Made by a program: the position numbers and the translations under genes. Source: Aeromicrobium sp. Root344 (lineage in GTDB: Bacteria; Actinomycetota; Actinomycetes; Propionibacteriales; Nocardioidaceae). From it: DNA of 64,000 nt. Numbering within the stretch: position 1 is the first letter of the stretch; every line of letters begins with the position of its first letter. The stretch covers positions 523,308 to 587,307 of the forward strand of contig NZ_LMDH01000001.1 in assembly GCF_001425755.1 (NCBI RefSeq), in the 5' to 3' direction. Shown one piece after another: positions 1 to 9,106 of the stretch. The notes under the pieces were generated by a model. That model saw only the letters and a list, made by a program, of their open reading frames with translations, searched no databases and had not been told where the DNA came from.

Positions 1-2
1 TC

Positions 3-734
3 ATCGCCAAGCACCTCCCCGACCAGGCGGCCGCCAAGGCCGAGAAGTCCAAGCGGTCGGTCTGGCTCGACCATCAGGACGACGGCATGTCGTTCCTGCA
101 CGCGTACATCCCGACCGCCGACGCGGTCCTCATCGACGCCATGCTGACCGAGAAGGCCAAGAAGCTTGCCGCGAACGACCGCACCCTGGACCAGAAGCGA
201 GCCGACGTGTTCGTCGCACAGTTCCGTGCCGCCCGCGACGGAAGGTCGGCCTCGTCGCGGGCGGTCATCGGGATCACCGTCCCCGTCGCCTCGCTCGCCG
301 GACTCACCGATGCCCCCGGCGAGTCGTTCGACGGATCCTTCGCCCTGCCGGCCGAGATGGTCCGCGACCTGGCTCGGCAGCCCGGCACCCTGTTCCACCG
401 CATCGTCACCGACCCCCTCGGTCGCATCCTCGACGTGACCGAGCTCGGCCGGTTCCCGTCAGACAAGCTCAGAATCGCGATCGACATCCGCGACGGGACC
501 TGCCAGTTCCCCACCTGCACCAAGCCCGCGATGGAGTCCGACAAGGATCACCACGCCTCCCACCCACGTGGACCCACCACCGGATCCAACCTCCGCAGCC
601 TCTGCCGCCGGCACCACCGCATGAAGACCTTCGGCATCACCGAACCGACGCACCACCTGATGCGCAATCACGCGGCCTCCCGGCTCGAGGGCGACATCGC
701 CACCTTCCTCACCCACACCGCATACGCCGCGTGA
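3..734 (+). CDS. DUF222/HNH endonuclease family protein, 3' part
   Basis: The reading frame is open from the left edge, so the gene begins outside the window and 243 C-terminal codons are visible. The C-terminus carries a textbook HNH nuclease fold: a CQFPTC pair of cysteines, then SDKDHH, a GPTTGSNLRSLC segment, and RRHHRMK. The upstream part (helical, with a PSDKLRIAIDIRDG lead-in) matches the DUF222 region that precedes HNH in many actinobacterial paralogues. The family is abundant in Nocardioidaceae and related genomes; its biological role is unsettled, with a mobile or defensive nuclease suggested but not shown here. No intein, intron or repeat signature surrounds it. Family assignment is firm; substrate and role are unknown. 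Confidence 0.85.
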   Translation: MAKHLPDQAAAKAEKSKRSVWLDHQDDGMSFLHAYIPTADAVLIDAMLTEKAKKLAANDRTLDQKRADVFVAQFRAARDGRSASSRAVIGITVPVASLAGLTDAPGESFDGSFALPAEMVRDLARQPGTLFHRIVTDPLGRILDVTELGRFPSDKLRIAIDIRDGTCQFPTCTKPAMESDKDHHASHPRGPTTGSNLRSLCRRHHRMKTFGITEPTHHLMRNHAASRLEGDIATFLTHTAYAA

Positions 735-787
735 GTTCGTCCATCGCCGACTCGCGGAATCGACCGACGCCGCACCGCGCGCACCTC

Positions 788-793
788 TAGGCT
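788..793 (+). promoter_or_regulatory. -10 box of a leaderless transcript
   Basis: TAGGCT is followed by exactly six bases and then the ATG at 800. This is the spacing expected when transcription starts on the A of the start codon. No convincing -35 or Shine-Dalgarno sequence is seen. Confidence 0.5.
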
Positions 794-799
794 CCTGCC

Positions 800-1336
800 A
801 TGGCGATCCCGGCGGCACCGACAACACCCACGAGGCCCGGCCGCGGGTGGTACGTCGTGGCGACCGTCCTGGCCGTCATCGCCGCCGCCCTCGTGGTGTT
901 CCTCGCGGTGTGGATCGGGCGTGCCGTCGCCGGCTACTCGGTGACCCCGTTCGAGCAGCAGGACTCCACCACCGTCACGGTCGGCAGCCGCGGTGTCGCG
1001 ATCTGGGTCTCCCCGCAGGACGCCCCGACGAGCTGCAGCGCGACAGACCTCGACACCCAGCGACCGGCGCTCCACGGTTCCTCCTCCACGGTGACGGTCA
1101 CCGACGGCGGGCGGACGTGGAGCCGCGTCGGGATCGTCAAGGGCGAGCCGGGATCGACGCACCTCGTCAGGTGCAACCCCACGGGCGAGTTCGGCTATGC
1201 CGACAATCCCCGCATCGGCCGGTACGTGCTCTACGGCGTCGTCGGCGGCGCGCTGGCTGCCCTCTCCGGGATCGCGGCGTTCGTCATCGTGCTGGTCGTC
1301 GCCATCAAGCGCAACCGCAAGCCGCGTCCGGCCTGA
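800..1336 (+). CDS. Membrane-anchored protein of unknown function
   Basis: A 178-residue protein with two predicted membrane spans, about residues 19-45 and 138-165, flanking an outside domain of about 90 residues. That domain contains two cysteines (in TSCSAT and VRCNPT), which could form a disulfide. A short basic tail (KRNRKPRPA) ends the protein in the cytoplasm. The topology resembles small actinobacterial membrane proteins with an extracytoplasmic beta-rich domain, but no named family is recognised. The ATG start is supported by a -10 box six bases upstream and the absence of a ribosome binding site. It stands alone between the HNH gene and the convergent DUF1772 gene, two bases from the latter's stop. 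Function unknown. Confidence 0.75.
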   Translation: MAIPAAPTTPTRPGRGWYVVATVLAVIAAALVVFLAVWIGRAVAGYSVTPFEQQDSTTVTVGSRGVAIWVSPQDAPTSCSATDLDTQRPALHGSSSTVTVTDGGRTWSRVGIVKGEPGSTHLVRCNPTGEFGYADNPRIGRYVLYGVVGGALAALSGIAAFVIVLVVAIKRNRKPRPA

Positions 1337-1338
1337 GG

Positions 1339-1794
1339 TCAGACCTTCAGCGCACCGACCACCAGGCAGACGAAGCCACCCGTCGTCAGCACCGAGCGAG
1401 CGTGGTTCCACATCGTCCACCGGTCCTCGAACGCCTCGCGCAACGACGCGGCGCTCCCCTTGCCGGCCTCCAGCGTGTCGTTCATCGGGACGTTGACCGC
1501 GAACGTGATGACGTACGCGCCGATCACGTAGAGGACGAGGCCGGCAAGCACCCACGGGCGTGACGCGTCGCCCCAGCCGAGCACCAGCGCCAGGATGCCG
1601 ACGAAGAACGCACCGCCGAACGTCAGGGCGAACACCGGGTTGAGGATCGCGACGTTGATCCCGCGCATGGCGTCGACGAACGCAGCATCGGAGGCACGCC
1701 GGAGTCCCGGCATGACGACGTAGGAGAAGGTGGCGAAAAGTCCGGCCGACAGGCCCATGAGGGCGGTCGCCGTGACGAGTGCTGTTTTGGTCAT
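1339..1794 (-). CDS. DUF1772 family membrane protein
   Basis: A 151-residue protein with four predicted membrane segments (about residues 6-28, 52-74, 82-102, 132-150). The N-terminal GLSAGLFATFSYVVMPGL and the internal NVPMND followed by a W-x-x-W-N-H stretch are typical of DUF1772, a family grouped with anthrone oxygenase-like membrane proteins. Most members have no proven reaction. The gene is divergent from an AraC regulator 80 bases away, and a small palindrome lies between the two starts, so it is the obvious target of that regulator. Starts at ATG with no clear ribosome binding site. Confidence 0.8.
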   Translation of the reverse strand: MTKTALVTATALMGLSAGLFATFSYVVMPGLRRASDAAFVDAMRGINVAILNPVFALTFGGAFFVGILALVLGWGDASRPWVLAGLVLYVIGAYVITFAVNVPMNDTLEAGKGSAASLREAFEDRWTMWNHARSVLTTGGFVCLVVGALKV

Positions 1795-1802
1795 GACCCC
1801 AT

Positions 1803-1817
1803 CTCATCAGCGATGAG
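1803..1817. promoter_or_regulatory. Candidate operator between DUF1772 gene and araC-type gene
   Basis: CTCATC and GATGAG form perfect six-base arms around a three-base centre. The element overlaps the presumed -10 region of the DUF1772 gene (TGAGAT, six bases before its ATG). An AraC-type regulator is encoded immediately beyond. Short, so it could be chance. Confidence 0.3.
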
Positions 1818-1862
1818 TGAGACGTTCCATGGCTGAGATCCGCAGATCCATACGCGAGCGTC

Positions 1863-1868
1863 TACGCT
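1863..1868 (+). promoter_or_regulatory. -10 box of leaderless araC-type gene
   Basis: TACGCT, six bases, then the ATG at 1875. Same geometry as the boxes before the genes at 800, 49365 and 51622. Confidence 0.5.
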
Positions 1869-1874
1869 GCTCTC

Positions 1875-2810
1875 ATGGACACTCTCAGCGGCCTGCTCGA
1901 CGGCCCCCGTGCCAACGGCGCGTTCCTCATGCGATCCGTGCTCACGTCGCCGTGGTCCCTGCGCATCCAGGACGAGGCACCGCTCTCGATCGCGATCGTC
2001 GTACGCGGGGAGGCCTGGGTCGTGCCCGAGGGCGAGGAGCCCGTACGGCTGGGACCCGGTGACGTCATGGTCGCGCGCGGCCCCGAGCCCTACACCGTCG
2101 CGGACCGGCCCGACTCCGAGCCGCAGGTCTTCATCAACCCCGGCCAGCACTGCACCGACGCCGAGGGCAACAGCCTCGAGGACGTCATGACGCTCGGCAC
2201 GAGGTCGTGGGGCAACGACCCGGAGGGCGCGACGATGATCGTGACCGGCACCTACGAGAGCACCCGGGCGATCAGCGCTCGACTGCTGCGCAGCCTGCCG
2301 CAGGTGTTCGTGCTTCGCGAGGGCGAGTGGAACGGCGAGCTCGTGACCGTGCTGAGCGCCGAGATGCAGCGCGACGAGCTCGGCCAGGAGGTGTTCCTCG
2401 ACCGGCTGCTCGATCTCGTCGTCATCGCCGCCGTGCGCGACTGGTTCACCCGCGACGCCTCGCGGGCACCTGCGTGGCACCGGGCCGCCTCGGACCCCGT
2501 GCTCGGTCCCGCGCTCCGCCTGCTCGAAGACGACATCGCCCGCCCGTGGACCCTGGCGACGCTGGCTGCCGAGGTCGGGGTGTCCCGCGCGGCGCTGGCT
2601 CGACGGTTCTCCACCGTGCTCGGCGAGCCCGCGATGGCCTACCTCACGAGCCTGCGACTCGACCTCGCCGCCGACCTGCTCCGCGAGCCCGACCTCACGA
2701 TCGCGGCGGTCGCCCGTCAGGTCGGCTATGGCAGCCCCTTCGCCCTCAGCGCCGCCTTCAAGCGCGTACGCGGAGTCAGCCCAGCCCACCATCGGGCGAT
2801 GGTGGGCTGA
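1875..2810 (+). CDS. AraC family transcriptional regulator with cupin sensor
   Basis: A 311-residue regulator. Residues about 10-190 form a cupin-type sensor domain (IAIVVRGEAWVVPEGEE, LGPGDVMVARGPEP) of the kind seen in cupin_6 AraC proteins. Residues about 220-305 hold the two helix-turn-helix motifs (TLATLAAEVGVSRAALARRF, then TIAAVARQVGYGSPFALSAAF followed by KRVRGVSPAHHR). Full length for the family. It is divergently transcribed from a DUF1772 membrane protein gene, a common pairing for regulator and target, and probably controls it. The effector is unknown. The gene ends ten bases before the convergent nuclease gene with no terminator between. Confidence 0.92.
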   Translation: MDTLSGLLDGPRANGAFLMRSVLTSPWSLRIQDEAPLSIAIVVRGEAWVVPEGEEPVRLGPGDVMVARGPEPYTVADRPDSEPQVFINPGQHCTDAEGNSLEDVMTLGTRSWGNDPEGATMIVTGTYESTRAISARLLRSLPQVFVLREGEWNGELVTVLSAEMQRDELGQEVFLDRLLDLVVIAAVRDWFTRDASRAPAWHRAASDPVLGPALRLLEDDIARPWTLATLAAEVGVSRAALARRFSTVLGEPAMAYLTSLRLDLAADLLREPDLTIAAVARQVGYGSPFALSAAFKRVRGVSPAHHRAMVG

Positions 2811-2820
2811 GCCGAACCGG

Positions 2821-5800
2821 CTACTGCTTGACGACCTTGAGCGTGAAGGCCACCTCGGACGGCTCCCCGTAGGTGTTGCCGCCGTACTTCGCCACCAGCT
2901 TCTGCGTCCCCGCCGAGGCGAACGTCGCGAGCCGCACGGTGACCTTGCCGTTGACGACCGAGCCGTGGCCCATCAAGGTGCTGCCCCGGTAGACCCGCAC
3001 CGTGCCGTAAGCGACGGTGTAGCCCGGCGCGGTGACGGTGAACGGCACGTTGGCGCGGGTCCGGTCCTCGACGACCTTGGCGGTGAAGCTGCCCTTCTTG
3101 GTCGTCGTGGTGCCTCGCACGACCGTCAGGCTCGCCGTCGTCGTGTCCGGCTTGTAGGTCTCGCTGCCGCCATAGGCGATCGTCAGCTCGTACGTCCCGG
3201 GCTTGAACGCGGTCTTGCCCAGCGTGACCTTGCCGGACCCGTCGAGCAGGAAGCCCATGCCGGCGAACGTCCCCTCGTGGGTGACGGTGACGAGTCCCGA
3301 GACGCCCGCCTCCGCCGTGACGTCGACGACCGCCGACTTGCCGTACTTGGTCGTCGACACGGTCGCCGCCAGACCGGGATCGGCCTTGACGACCTCGACG
3401 CTCACCGTGGTGGACGACGGGTCGTGCCCGGCGTCGCCGGCGTACGACACCGTCAGCGTGTGGTCGTCAACCGACAGCTGGCCGGCATCGACGGACAGCG
3501 AGACGGCACCGCCGACCAGGTCGCCGGTCGCGAGGACGACCGAGCCGTCCTTGACCGTCACCGTGCCGGTCGGCGTGACCTCGTCACCGGCCTCGACCTT
3601 GGCGTCGACCTTGAACGTCGAGCCGTACGCCACGGTGGCGGGTGCGGTCGCGCTCGTCGTCGAGGCGACCGGTCCCGGCGCCTCGGCGTTGTCGAAGCCG
3701 ATGATCTCCGGGTCGTGGTCGCTGGCCCGGTAGGGGTTGGGCTTGTAGAAGTCCGTGACGTTGTAGTTGTAGCGGCTGTACTCCCGGGCCACCGACTCGT
3801 ACGAGTTGATGTTCCAGATGTCCGCCCCCGTCACGCTGGCGTACGCCTCCGTCGAGGCGAACACGTGGTCGAGCGAGCCGACCGCACCGTCGAACTGGTA
3901 GGTCTCCTTGTCGGTCAGCGCACGCGGCACGTTGACGAACCCGCCGTCCTCGATGATGCCGACCGGATCCTCCTCGTTGTACGAGTTGAAGTCGCCGGTC
4001 AGGAAGACCCGATCGGTCTTGGCGGCCGCCTCGCGCTCAGCGGCGAACGCCATCAGGGCGTGTGCCTGCAGCGTGCGCGCGTGGTTGGACGCACCCTGAC
4101 CGTCACCCTGGTCGGCGTCCACGCCCGAGCCGGAGCCCTTGGACTTGAAGTGGTTGACGATGACCAGGAAGTCCTCGTACGCCGCGCCGCCCGCCGGACG
4201 GAACTCTTGGGCGAGGGGCGCACGGGCGTTGGCGAACGCCGGGTCGTCGAGCGCCACGGACGTGCCGACGGTCTCGACCTCGGCGGGCTGGTAGATGAAC
4301 GCCGTACGGATGACGTCCTCACCGTTGACCGGGATCGTGGCCGGCGACGGGACCGCAGCCCACCGGTTGGTGCCGGCAGCCGTGTTGAGCGCCGCCACCA
4401 GGTGGTGCAGGGCATCGTCGCGGTCGACGCCGAACGCCGCCGAGTTCTCGATCTCCTCCAGCGACACGACGTCGGCGCCGAGCGTGTTGATCGCCGAGAC
4501 GATCTTGGCCTGCTGCCGCTCGAGGTTGGCGTCGTCGGCAGCACCGCGCGGGCCGTCGGGCGAGCACGTGTTGGCCGTGATGTGGTTGCCCTCGCGGTCG
4601 TTGTAGTAGGTGCACGAGCCACCGTCGGCGACGTAGTCGGCCGCGGTCGTCGTGAAGTAGTTGAGCACGTTGAACGTGCCCAGCGTGAGGTCGCCGCCGA
4701 CGGGCTCGGGCGCGGCCTTGCGCGTGTTGCCGATCACGACCGGCTCGTTGCCGCCGGCGACGAGCTGCTGCGTCGGCTGCAGCTTCCATGCGTTGTTGCG
4801 GTAGTCGAGGACGACGGGATCGTCGAACGTGACCGGCGCACCGGCGCGCACCTCGTTGTCGGCGGTCAGCCACGGCAAAGCGATGCCCTGGTTGGCGGCG
4901 GACAGGAAGTTGAGCGAAGCGCCGTCGTCGAGCGTCACGAGCTTCTCGTCGTTCTGCGCCTGCAGCGCCAGCGCCGGAGCACCGGGAGCGACGACGTTGG
5001 TCGGGGTGTCGAACGGCTTGGTGCCCGGCGCGAGCCCGATCTCGGCGTACTGGTTGGTCGCGTAGTTGTTGGTGATCGTGAAGTCACCCTGCGGCGCCAG
5101 GAGCATGCCCTCGAGCGACTCCTTCTGCACGGTGCTCAGCGGGAACGACACCGTCGCCGGATCGACGCCTTCGGCCGGCCCGGCCAGCTTCGCGAAGTTG
5201 CCGGTCGACGTCGACAGCTCGGTGAGGCCGTTGAACTCGCTGACGGCTCCCGTGACCTCGACCAGGTCGCCCTTGTCGACCCCCGCGGCGAACGCCGACG
5301 AGAACACGAAGATGCCGTCCGACGCCTCGTGGTCTGCCAGGTCGACCGCGCCGCCGGTGCCATCGGTCTGGATGTAGGCACCGTTGAACCCGCCGGTCTT
5401 GTAGACCGCCGTCACGACACCCTGCGTCGTCACGGTCTTGCCGGCCAACGGGCTGTCGGACCCGGTCCCCTGGATCTCGGCGATCGTGGCCTTGGTCGGC
5501 TCACCGGGGTCGACTCCCCCGCCGTCACAGTCCGTGCCGCACGCCACGGGCGTGGGAGCGGCGGTGGTGAAGTCGTTGGCGTTGTTGTCGGTGTCAGCGG
5601 CACCCGTACGCGTGAGCGACGCGGTGACGGAGTAGCCGGAGGACTTGACCGCACCCTCGTACGTCGCGGACGCGCCGTAGCCGACGAGATCCACCAGGTT
5701 GCCGTTCGCGAGCACCGTCGCCCGGTCGCCCGTCAGAGGGGTCGTCGACTTGGCCAGCGCAATCGTCCCGCCGTTGGCGCTGCCGGCGTACGAGTAGGAC

Positions 5801-6168
5801 GTGTCGCTGACGTCCGGGGTCGGCAGCGCCGCGCCGCTCGTCGAGTTCGCGTTGCCACCGATCAGGAACGACCCACCCGGCTCGATGTGGTGGTCACCCA
5901 GCGCGGTGACGCCCGTGAAGCTGCCGGTCGAGGAATAGGACCTGTACTGGACCGACCATCCCTTGAGGTCGATCACCTTGGTCGTGGGGTTGTGGAGCTC
6001 GATGAACTTGTTGAGGTAGGTGGCGCCCGTGCTGCCACCGTTGACGTACACCTCGTTGATCACGACGTTGTCGCCCGCGGGCGTCGCGTCGGCCGTGCTG
6101 GGCATCGCGAGCGTCGAGGCGGCCAGCGCGAGGCCGACACCCCACCGGGCGACGAAGGACATCTTCAT
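2821..6168 (-). CDS. Secreted ExeM/NucH-type endonuclease with lamin-tail and Ig-like domains
   Basis: A 1115-residue exported nuclease. Order of parts: signal peptide (cleavage after TADA, about residue 28); lamin-tail domain (about 32-165, NVVINEVYVNG, FIELHNP); OB-fold-like YhcR region (about 225-330); endonuclease/exonuclease/phosphatase domain (about 495-825) with GTFNVLNYF, VSLEEIEN, VNHFKSKGSG, TGDFNSY, GSLDHVF and ASDHDPEII supplying the metal and catalytic residues; one Ig-like repeat (about 830-925); and a tail of about 185 residues closely related to that of the neighbouring 5'-nucleotidase. Known ExeM relatives degrade extracellular DNA. No LPXTG or membrane anchor is seen. It lies 75 bases after the nucleotidase gene in the same direction, separated by a strong hairpin. 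Its own ribosome binding site (GAAAGAAG) precedes the ATG. Confidence 0.92.
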   Translation of the reverse strand: MKMSFVARWGVGLALAASTLAMPSTADATPAGDNVVINEVYVNGGSTGATYLNKFIELHNPTTKVIDLKGWSVQYRSYSSTGSFTGVTALGDHHIEPGGSFLIGGNANSTSGAALPTPDVSDTSYSYAGSANGGTIALAKSTTPLTGDRATVLANGNLVDLVGYGASATYEGAVKSSGYSVTASLTRTGAADTDNNANDFTTAAPTPVACGTDCDGGGVDPGEPTKATIAEIQGTGSDSPLAGKTVTTQGVVTAVYKTGGFNGAYIQTDGTGGAVDLADHEASDGIFVFSSAFAAGVDKGDLVEVTGAVSEFNGLTELSTSTGNFAKLAGPAEGVDPATVSFPLSTVQKESLEGMLLAPQGDFTITNNYATNQYAEIGLAPGTKPFDTPTNVVAPGAPALALQAQNDEKLVTLDDGASLNFLSAANQGIALPWLTADNEVRAGAPVTFDDPVVLDYRNNAWKLQPTQQLVAGGNEPVVIGNTRKAAPEPVGGDLTLGTFNVLNYFTTTAADYVADGGSCTYYNDREGNHITANTCSPDGPRGAADDANLERQQAKIVSAINTLGADVVSLEEIENSAAFGVDRDDALHHLVAALNTAAGTNRWAAVPSPATIPVNGEDVIRTAFIYQPAEVETVGTSVALDDPAFANARAPLAQEFRPAGGAAYEDFLVIVNHFKSKGSGSGVDADQGDGQGASNHARTLQAHALMAFAAEREAAAKTDRVFLTGDFNSYNEEDPVGIIEDGGFVNVPRALTDKETYQFDGAVGSLDHVFASTEAYASVTGADIWNINSYESVAREYSRYNYNVTDFYKPNPYRASDHDPEIIGFDNAEAPGPVASTTSATAPATVAYGSTFKVDAKVEAGDEVTPTGTVTVKDGSVVLATGDLVGGAVSLSVDAGQLSVDDHTLTVSYAGDAGHDPSSTTVSVEVVKADPGLAATVSTTKYGKSAVVDVTAEAGVSGLVTVTHEGTFAGMGFLLDGSGKVTLGKTAFKPGTYELTIAYGGSETYKPDTTTASLTVVRGTTTTKKGSFTAKVVEDRTRANVPFTVTAPGYTVAYGTVRVYRGSTLMGHGSVVNGKVTVRLATFASAGTQKLVAKYGGNTYGEPSEVAFTLKVVKQ

Positions 6169-6199
6169 GAGGGCTTCTTTCCGAGATGGATCCGGGACC

Positions 6200-6230
6200 G
6201 CCCGGGGACGGCGTGCAGCCGTCCCCGGGC
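6200..6230 (-). terminator. GC-rich hairpin between nucleotidase and nuclease genes
   Basis: Perfect 13-base arms (beginning GCCCGGGGACGGC) around a five-base loop, located directly after the nucleotidase stop codon and before the nuclease start. No T-run follows, as is usual for terminators in high-GC actinobacteria. It may terminate or partly attenuate read-through into the nuclease gene. Confidence 0.65.
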
Positions 6231-6243
6231 CGTCACCAGGTGA

Positions 6244-9030
6244 TTAGTTGACGACGCGGATCGTGAAGTCCGACGTCGAGGGCAGGGCCAGGCTGTTGCC
6301 GCCGTAGCTCGCCGTCATCTTCTGCGTCCCTGCGCTCGTGAACTTCTTGAGCGTCACCGTCGCCAGGCCGTTCTTGACCGTCGCCCACCCGTACTGGGTG
6401 CTGCCGCGGTAGATGCGGACCGTGCCGGAGGTCACCGTGAAACCGGTGGCGGTGACCTTGACCTTGACCGTCGCAGCGGTCTTGTTGCGGACGACCTTGC
6501 CGGTGACGTACGACTTGGTGGCCTTGGTCGCGCCTCGCGTCACGGTGAGCGTCGCCGTCGTGCTGGTCGGGTCGAACTTCTCGTCCCCGCCGTAGAACAC
6601 CTTGAGGTCGTACGAGCCGGGCTTGAACGCGGTCTTGCCCAGCGTCACGGTGCCCGCGCCGTCGGTCAGGAAGCCCATGCCGACCAGCTCGCCGCCGTAG
6701 GTGACGTAGACGAGGCCGGACGCCTCGGCGTCAGCGGTGACCTCGACGAGGGGCGACGTGCCGTACTTGGTCGACGCGACGACCGCGCCGAAGCCCGAGC
6801 CGCCCTTGACGATCTCGATGGGCTCGGTCGACGCCGACGACGCCTGGTGGAGGGTGTCGCCGGAGTAGGACACCGTCAGGGTGTGGTCGTCAGCGCTGAG
6901 CTTGCTCGCGTTGACCTCGACCGACGCCGATCCGTCGACGAGCGGGCCGCTCGCCAGCTCGGTCGAGCCGTCCTTGACCGTGACCGTGCCGGTCGGCGTG
7001 ACGCCCGACTCCGAGGCCACGGTCGCCTCGACCGTGAACGTCGTGCCGGTCTTGGCCTTGGCCGGAGCCGTGGCGGTCGTCGTCGATGTCGCCTTGTCGA
7101 CGACCAGCGGGATGCTCGCCTTGGTGCCGGTCGGCGCGGCCTCGACCTCGAGGGTCGCCGGGCCGATCAGGCCAGCCGGCAGGTCGAACGCCACGGTCGC
7201 CGAGCCGGCCGTGACCGGGAAGCTGCCGAGATCCGTCGTGGTGCCGCCGGACTTCAGCTTCGCGGTGACCGAGGTGTTGGCCGGGCTGCCGAGCGACGTG
7301 AGGTCGAGCTTCGGAAGCGTCACCGAGACCGAGTCGCCGGCCTCGTACGAGCTCTTGACGCCCGTGACCGCGAGCGAGCGACGCGCGAAGTCCGGGGACA
7401 CCGGCGAGCTGGCGTCGAGGTAGTCGATGAACGACTGGTAGTCGACCAGGCCGCTGTCGACCGACGTGCCGAGCGTGAAGGCGCGGAAGTTGTCGCCGCC
7501 CGTCGTGAGGAACGCAGGCAGCGCGATCCGGTAGTTCTTGGCCGGGTCGATCGGCGCGCCGTCGATCGAGATCGAGGTGATGCGATCGCCCTCTGGCCGC
7601 GTCGGGTCGTACGTGTAGTGGACGTTCTTGGACAGCCCGAGCTGCAGGTACGCCCGTGTCGGGACGTTGCCGTCGACGTCGCGCTGCCACTGCTGCTCGA
7701 GCACCTTCTTGAAGTTCGCCCCCGAGAGCGTCGTGGTGCTGAGGTTGTTGACGAACGGCAGGACGCCGTTGGCCTCGGCGAACGTGATCTCGCCGTTGGC
7801 TCCGGTCGCCGGCGTGGATCCGGCGTACAGCAGCTCCGCGCGCAGGCCACCGGAGTTGGTGACGGCGATGTCGGCGCCGGCCGGAGTCTTGCCGACCGCG
7901 GACAGCAGGGCATCCGCCACGAGGTTGCCCAGCGTGGACTCGTTGGCCCGGTCGTCGCGCTTGCCGCCTGAGTAGGCCGTCGTGATGTCGGCGGTCTGCT
8001 TCGCGACGACGACGTTGCCCCGCTCAGCAGCGACCGCAAGAGCCGCGTCGGTGATGCTCTTGACCTGGGCCACGTCGGGATAGGCCTGGACGAGGGTCGC
8101 GTCGTCGGTCGTGACGCGGGCGACGTTGGACTGCGTGTACGACTTCACGTCGCCGGTGTCGCCGTCGACCGTCAGCTTGATGTTGCCGACGTTGGAGCCG
8201 TAGTTGCCGGTCTGGATGATCGGCCGCGTCCTGCTCGGCTCGCCGGGGATCGGAGCGTCGTAGGTGTACGCCTGGTGCGTGTGGCCCATGAAGATCGCGT
8301 CGACGTCGGGCGACGTCTGCTCGGCGATCTTCTTGAACACGTCGCTGTGCGCGACCTCGTACGCGTAGGACTGGGTGCCGTCGGGGGCGCCCTCGTGGAT
8401 CGACGCGACGATGACGTCCGGCGGGGTCTGGGAGGCCTCCAGCTCGGCGACCGTGGCGTTGATCGCGTCGGTCGGGTCGGTGATCGTCACGCCCTCCATG
8501 CCGCCGGGGCTGACCAGCGAGAGCGTCTCCTTGGTGACGGCTCCGACGACGGCGACCGAGACGCCGTTGACGTCGAACGTGGCCGACTTGTCCAGGAGCG
8601 GAGCGCCGTTGCGGAAGACATTGGCGGCGAGGAACGGGAAGTCGGCGGCGTCGGAGAGCCGGCCGACCAGGTCGTCGGCGCCCTTGTCGAACTCGTGGTT
8701 GCCGGCCGCCGAGGCGTCGAGGTGCAGCGCGTTGAGGACGTCGATCGTCGGGATGTCGCCCTGCGTCGCCGAGGCGAACAGCGAGGCGCTGACGTTGTCA
8801 CCCGCCGAGATCAGCAGCGAGTTGTCGGACCCGCCTTCCTGGCGGATCTTCTCCACCGTGCCGGCGAACTTGACCGTGTTGGCGTCGATGCGCCCGTGGA
8901 AGTCGTTGATGCCGATCAGGTTGAGCGTCACGTCGTCTGCGGCGTCAGCCGGAGTGTTGACGAGCAGTGGAGCGGCCAGCAGCGTGGCAGCAGAAGCCGT
9001 CGCAAGCAGACGGCGAGAAGCGAACTTCAC
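6244..9030 (-). CDS. Secreted bifunctional metallophosphatase/5'-nucleotidase
   Basis: A 928-residue exported enzyme that removes phosphate from nucleotides outside the cell. After a signal peptide (about residues 1-30) comes a calcineurin-like metallophosphatase domain with INDFHGR (about 42), SAGDN, AAGNHEFD (about 111), SIHEG and MGHTHQ (about 250). The 5'-nucleotidase C-terminal domain follows (about 340-560) with TNSGGLRAEL and the substrate loop GGDNFRAF (about 513). An Ig-like repeat (about 640-740) and a 185-residue tail end the protein; repeat and tail match those of the adjacent nuclease. A GTG start follows AAGGAA at a normal distance. Upstream is an imperfect palindrome near 9083-9105. 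It probably works with the nuclease in scavenging extracellular DNA. Confidence 0.93.
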   Translation of the reverse strand: MKFASRRLLATASAATLLAAPLLVNTPADAADDVTLNLIGINDFHGRIDANTVKFAGTVEKIRQEGGSDNSLLISAGDNVSASLFASATQGDIPTIDVLNALHLDASAAGNHEFDKGADDLVGRLSDAADFPFLAANVFRNGAPLLDKSATFDVNGVSVAVVGAVTKETLSLVSPGGMEGVTITDPTDAINATVAELEASQTPPDVIVASIHEGAPDGTQSYAYEVAHSDVFKKIAEQTSPDVDAIFMGHTHQAYTYDAPIPGEPSRTRPIIQTGNYGSNVGNIKLTVDGDTGDVKSYTQSNVARVTTDDATLVQAYPDVAQVKSITDAALAVAAERGNVVVAKQTADITTAYSGGKRDDRANESTLGNLVADALLSAVGKTPAGADIAVTNSGGLRAELLYAGSTPATGANGEITFAEANGVLPFVNNLSTTTLSGANFKKVLEQQWQRDVDGNVPTRAYLQLGLSKNVHYTYDPTRPEGDRITSISIDGAPIDPAKNYRIALPAFLTTGGDNFRAFTLGTSVDSGLVDYQSFIDYLDASSPVSPDFARRSLAVTGVKSSYEAGDSVSVTLPKLDLTSLGSPANTSVTAKLKSGGTTTDLGSFPVTAGSATVAFDLPAGLIGPATLEVEAAPTGTKASIPLVVDKATSTTTATAPAKAKTGTTFTVEATVASESGVTPTGTVTVKDGSTELASGPLVDGSASVEVNASKLSADDHTLTVSYSGDTLHQASSASTEPIEIVKGGSGFGAVVASTKYGTSPLVEVTADAEASGLVYVTYGGELVGMGFLTDGAGTVTLGKTAFKPGSYDLKVFYGGDEKFDPTSTTATLTVTRGATKATKSYVTGKVVRNKTAATVKVKVTATGFTVTSGTVRIYRGSTQYGWATVKNGLATVTLKKFTSAGTQKMTASYGGNSLALPSTSDFTIRVVN

Positions 9031-9082
9031 AGGTGTTCCTTTCGAGCCCCGAGTCCGTGATCGCCCCCGTGACGATCACCTC

Positions 9083-9106
9083 TGAGAGGAATCTGAAGAT
9101 TCTCAG
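9083..9106. promoter_or_regulatory. Palindrome upstream of the 5'-nucleotidase gene
   Basis: An imperfect dyad: GAATCT and AGATTC separated by two bases, extended outward by CTGAG and CTCAG with a small asymmetric bulge. It lies 53 bases before the nucleotidase start in the 286-base gap shared with deoC. It could be an operator or a leader hairpin. Nothing else definite is seen in the gap besides the deoC promoter. Confidence 0.35.

Noticed and set aside
3..734. HNH endonuclease as evidence of a mobile intron, intein or prophage
   Set aside because: DUF222-HNH genes are common chromosomal paralogues in actinobacteria, and no element borders or repeats are visible around it.
2728..6243. A plus-strand open frame of 1171 codons opposite the nuclease gene
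   Set aside because: Arginine/valine/glycine-rich translation without any domain; it is the antisense shadow of a clearly real secreted nuclease in GC-rich DNA.
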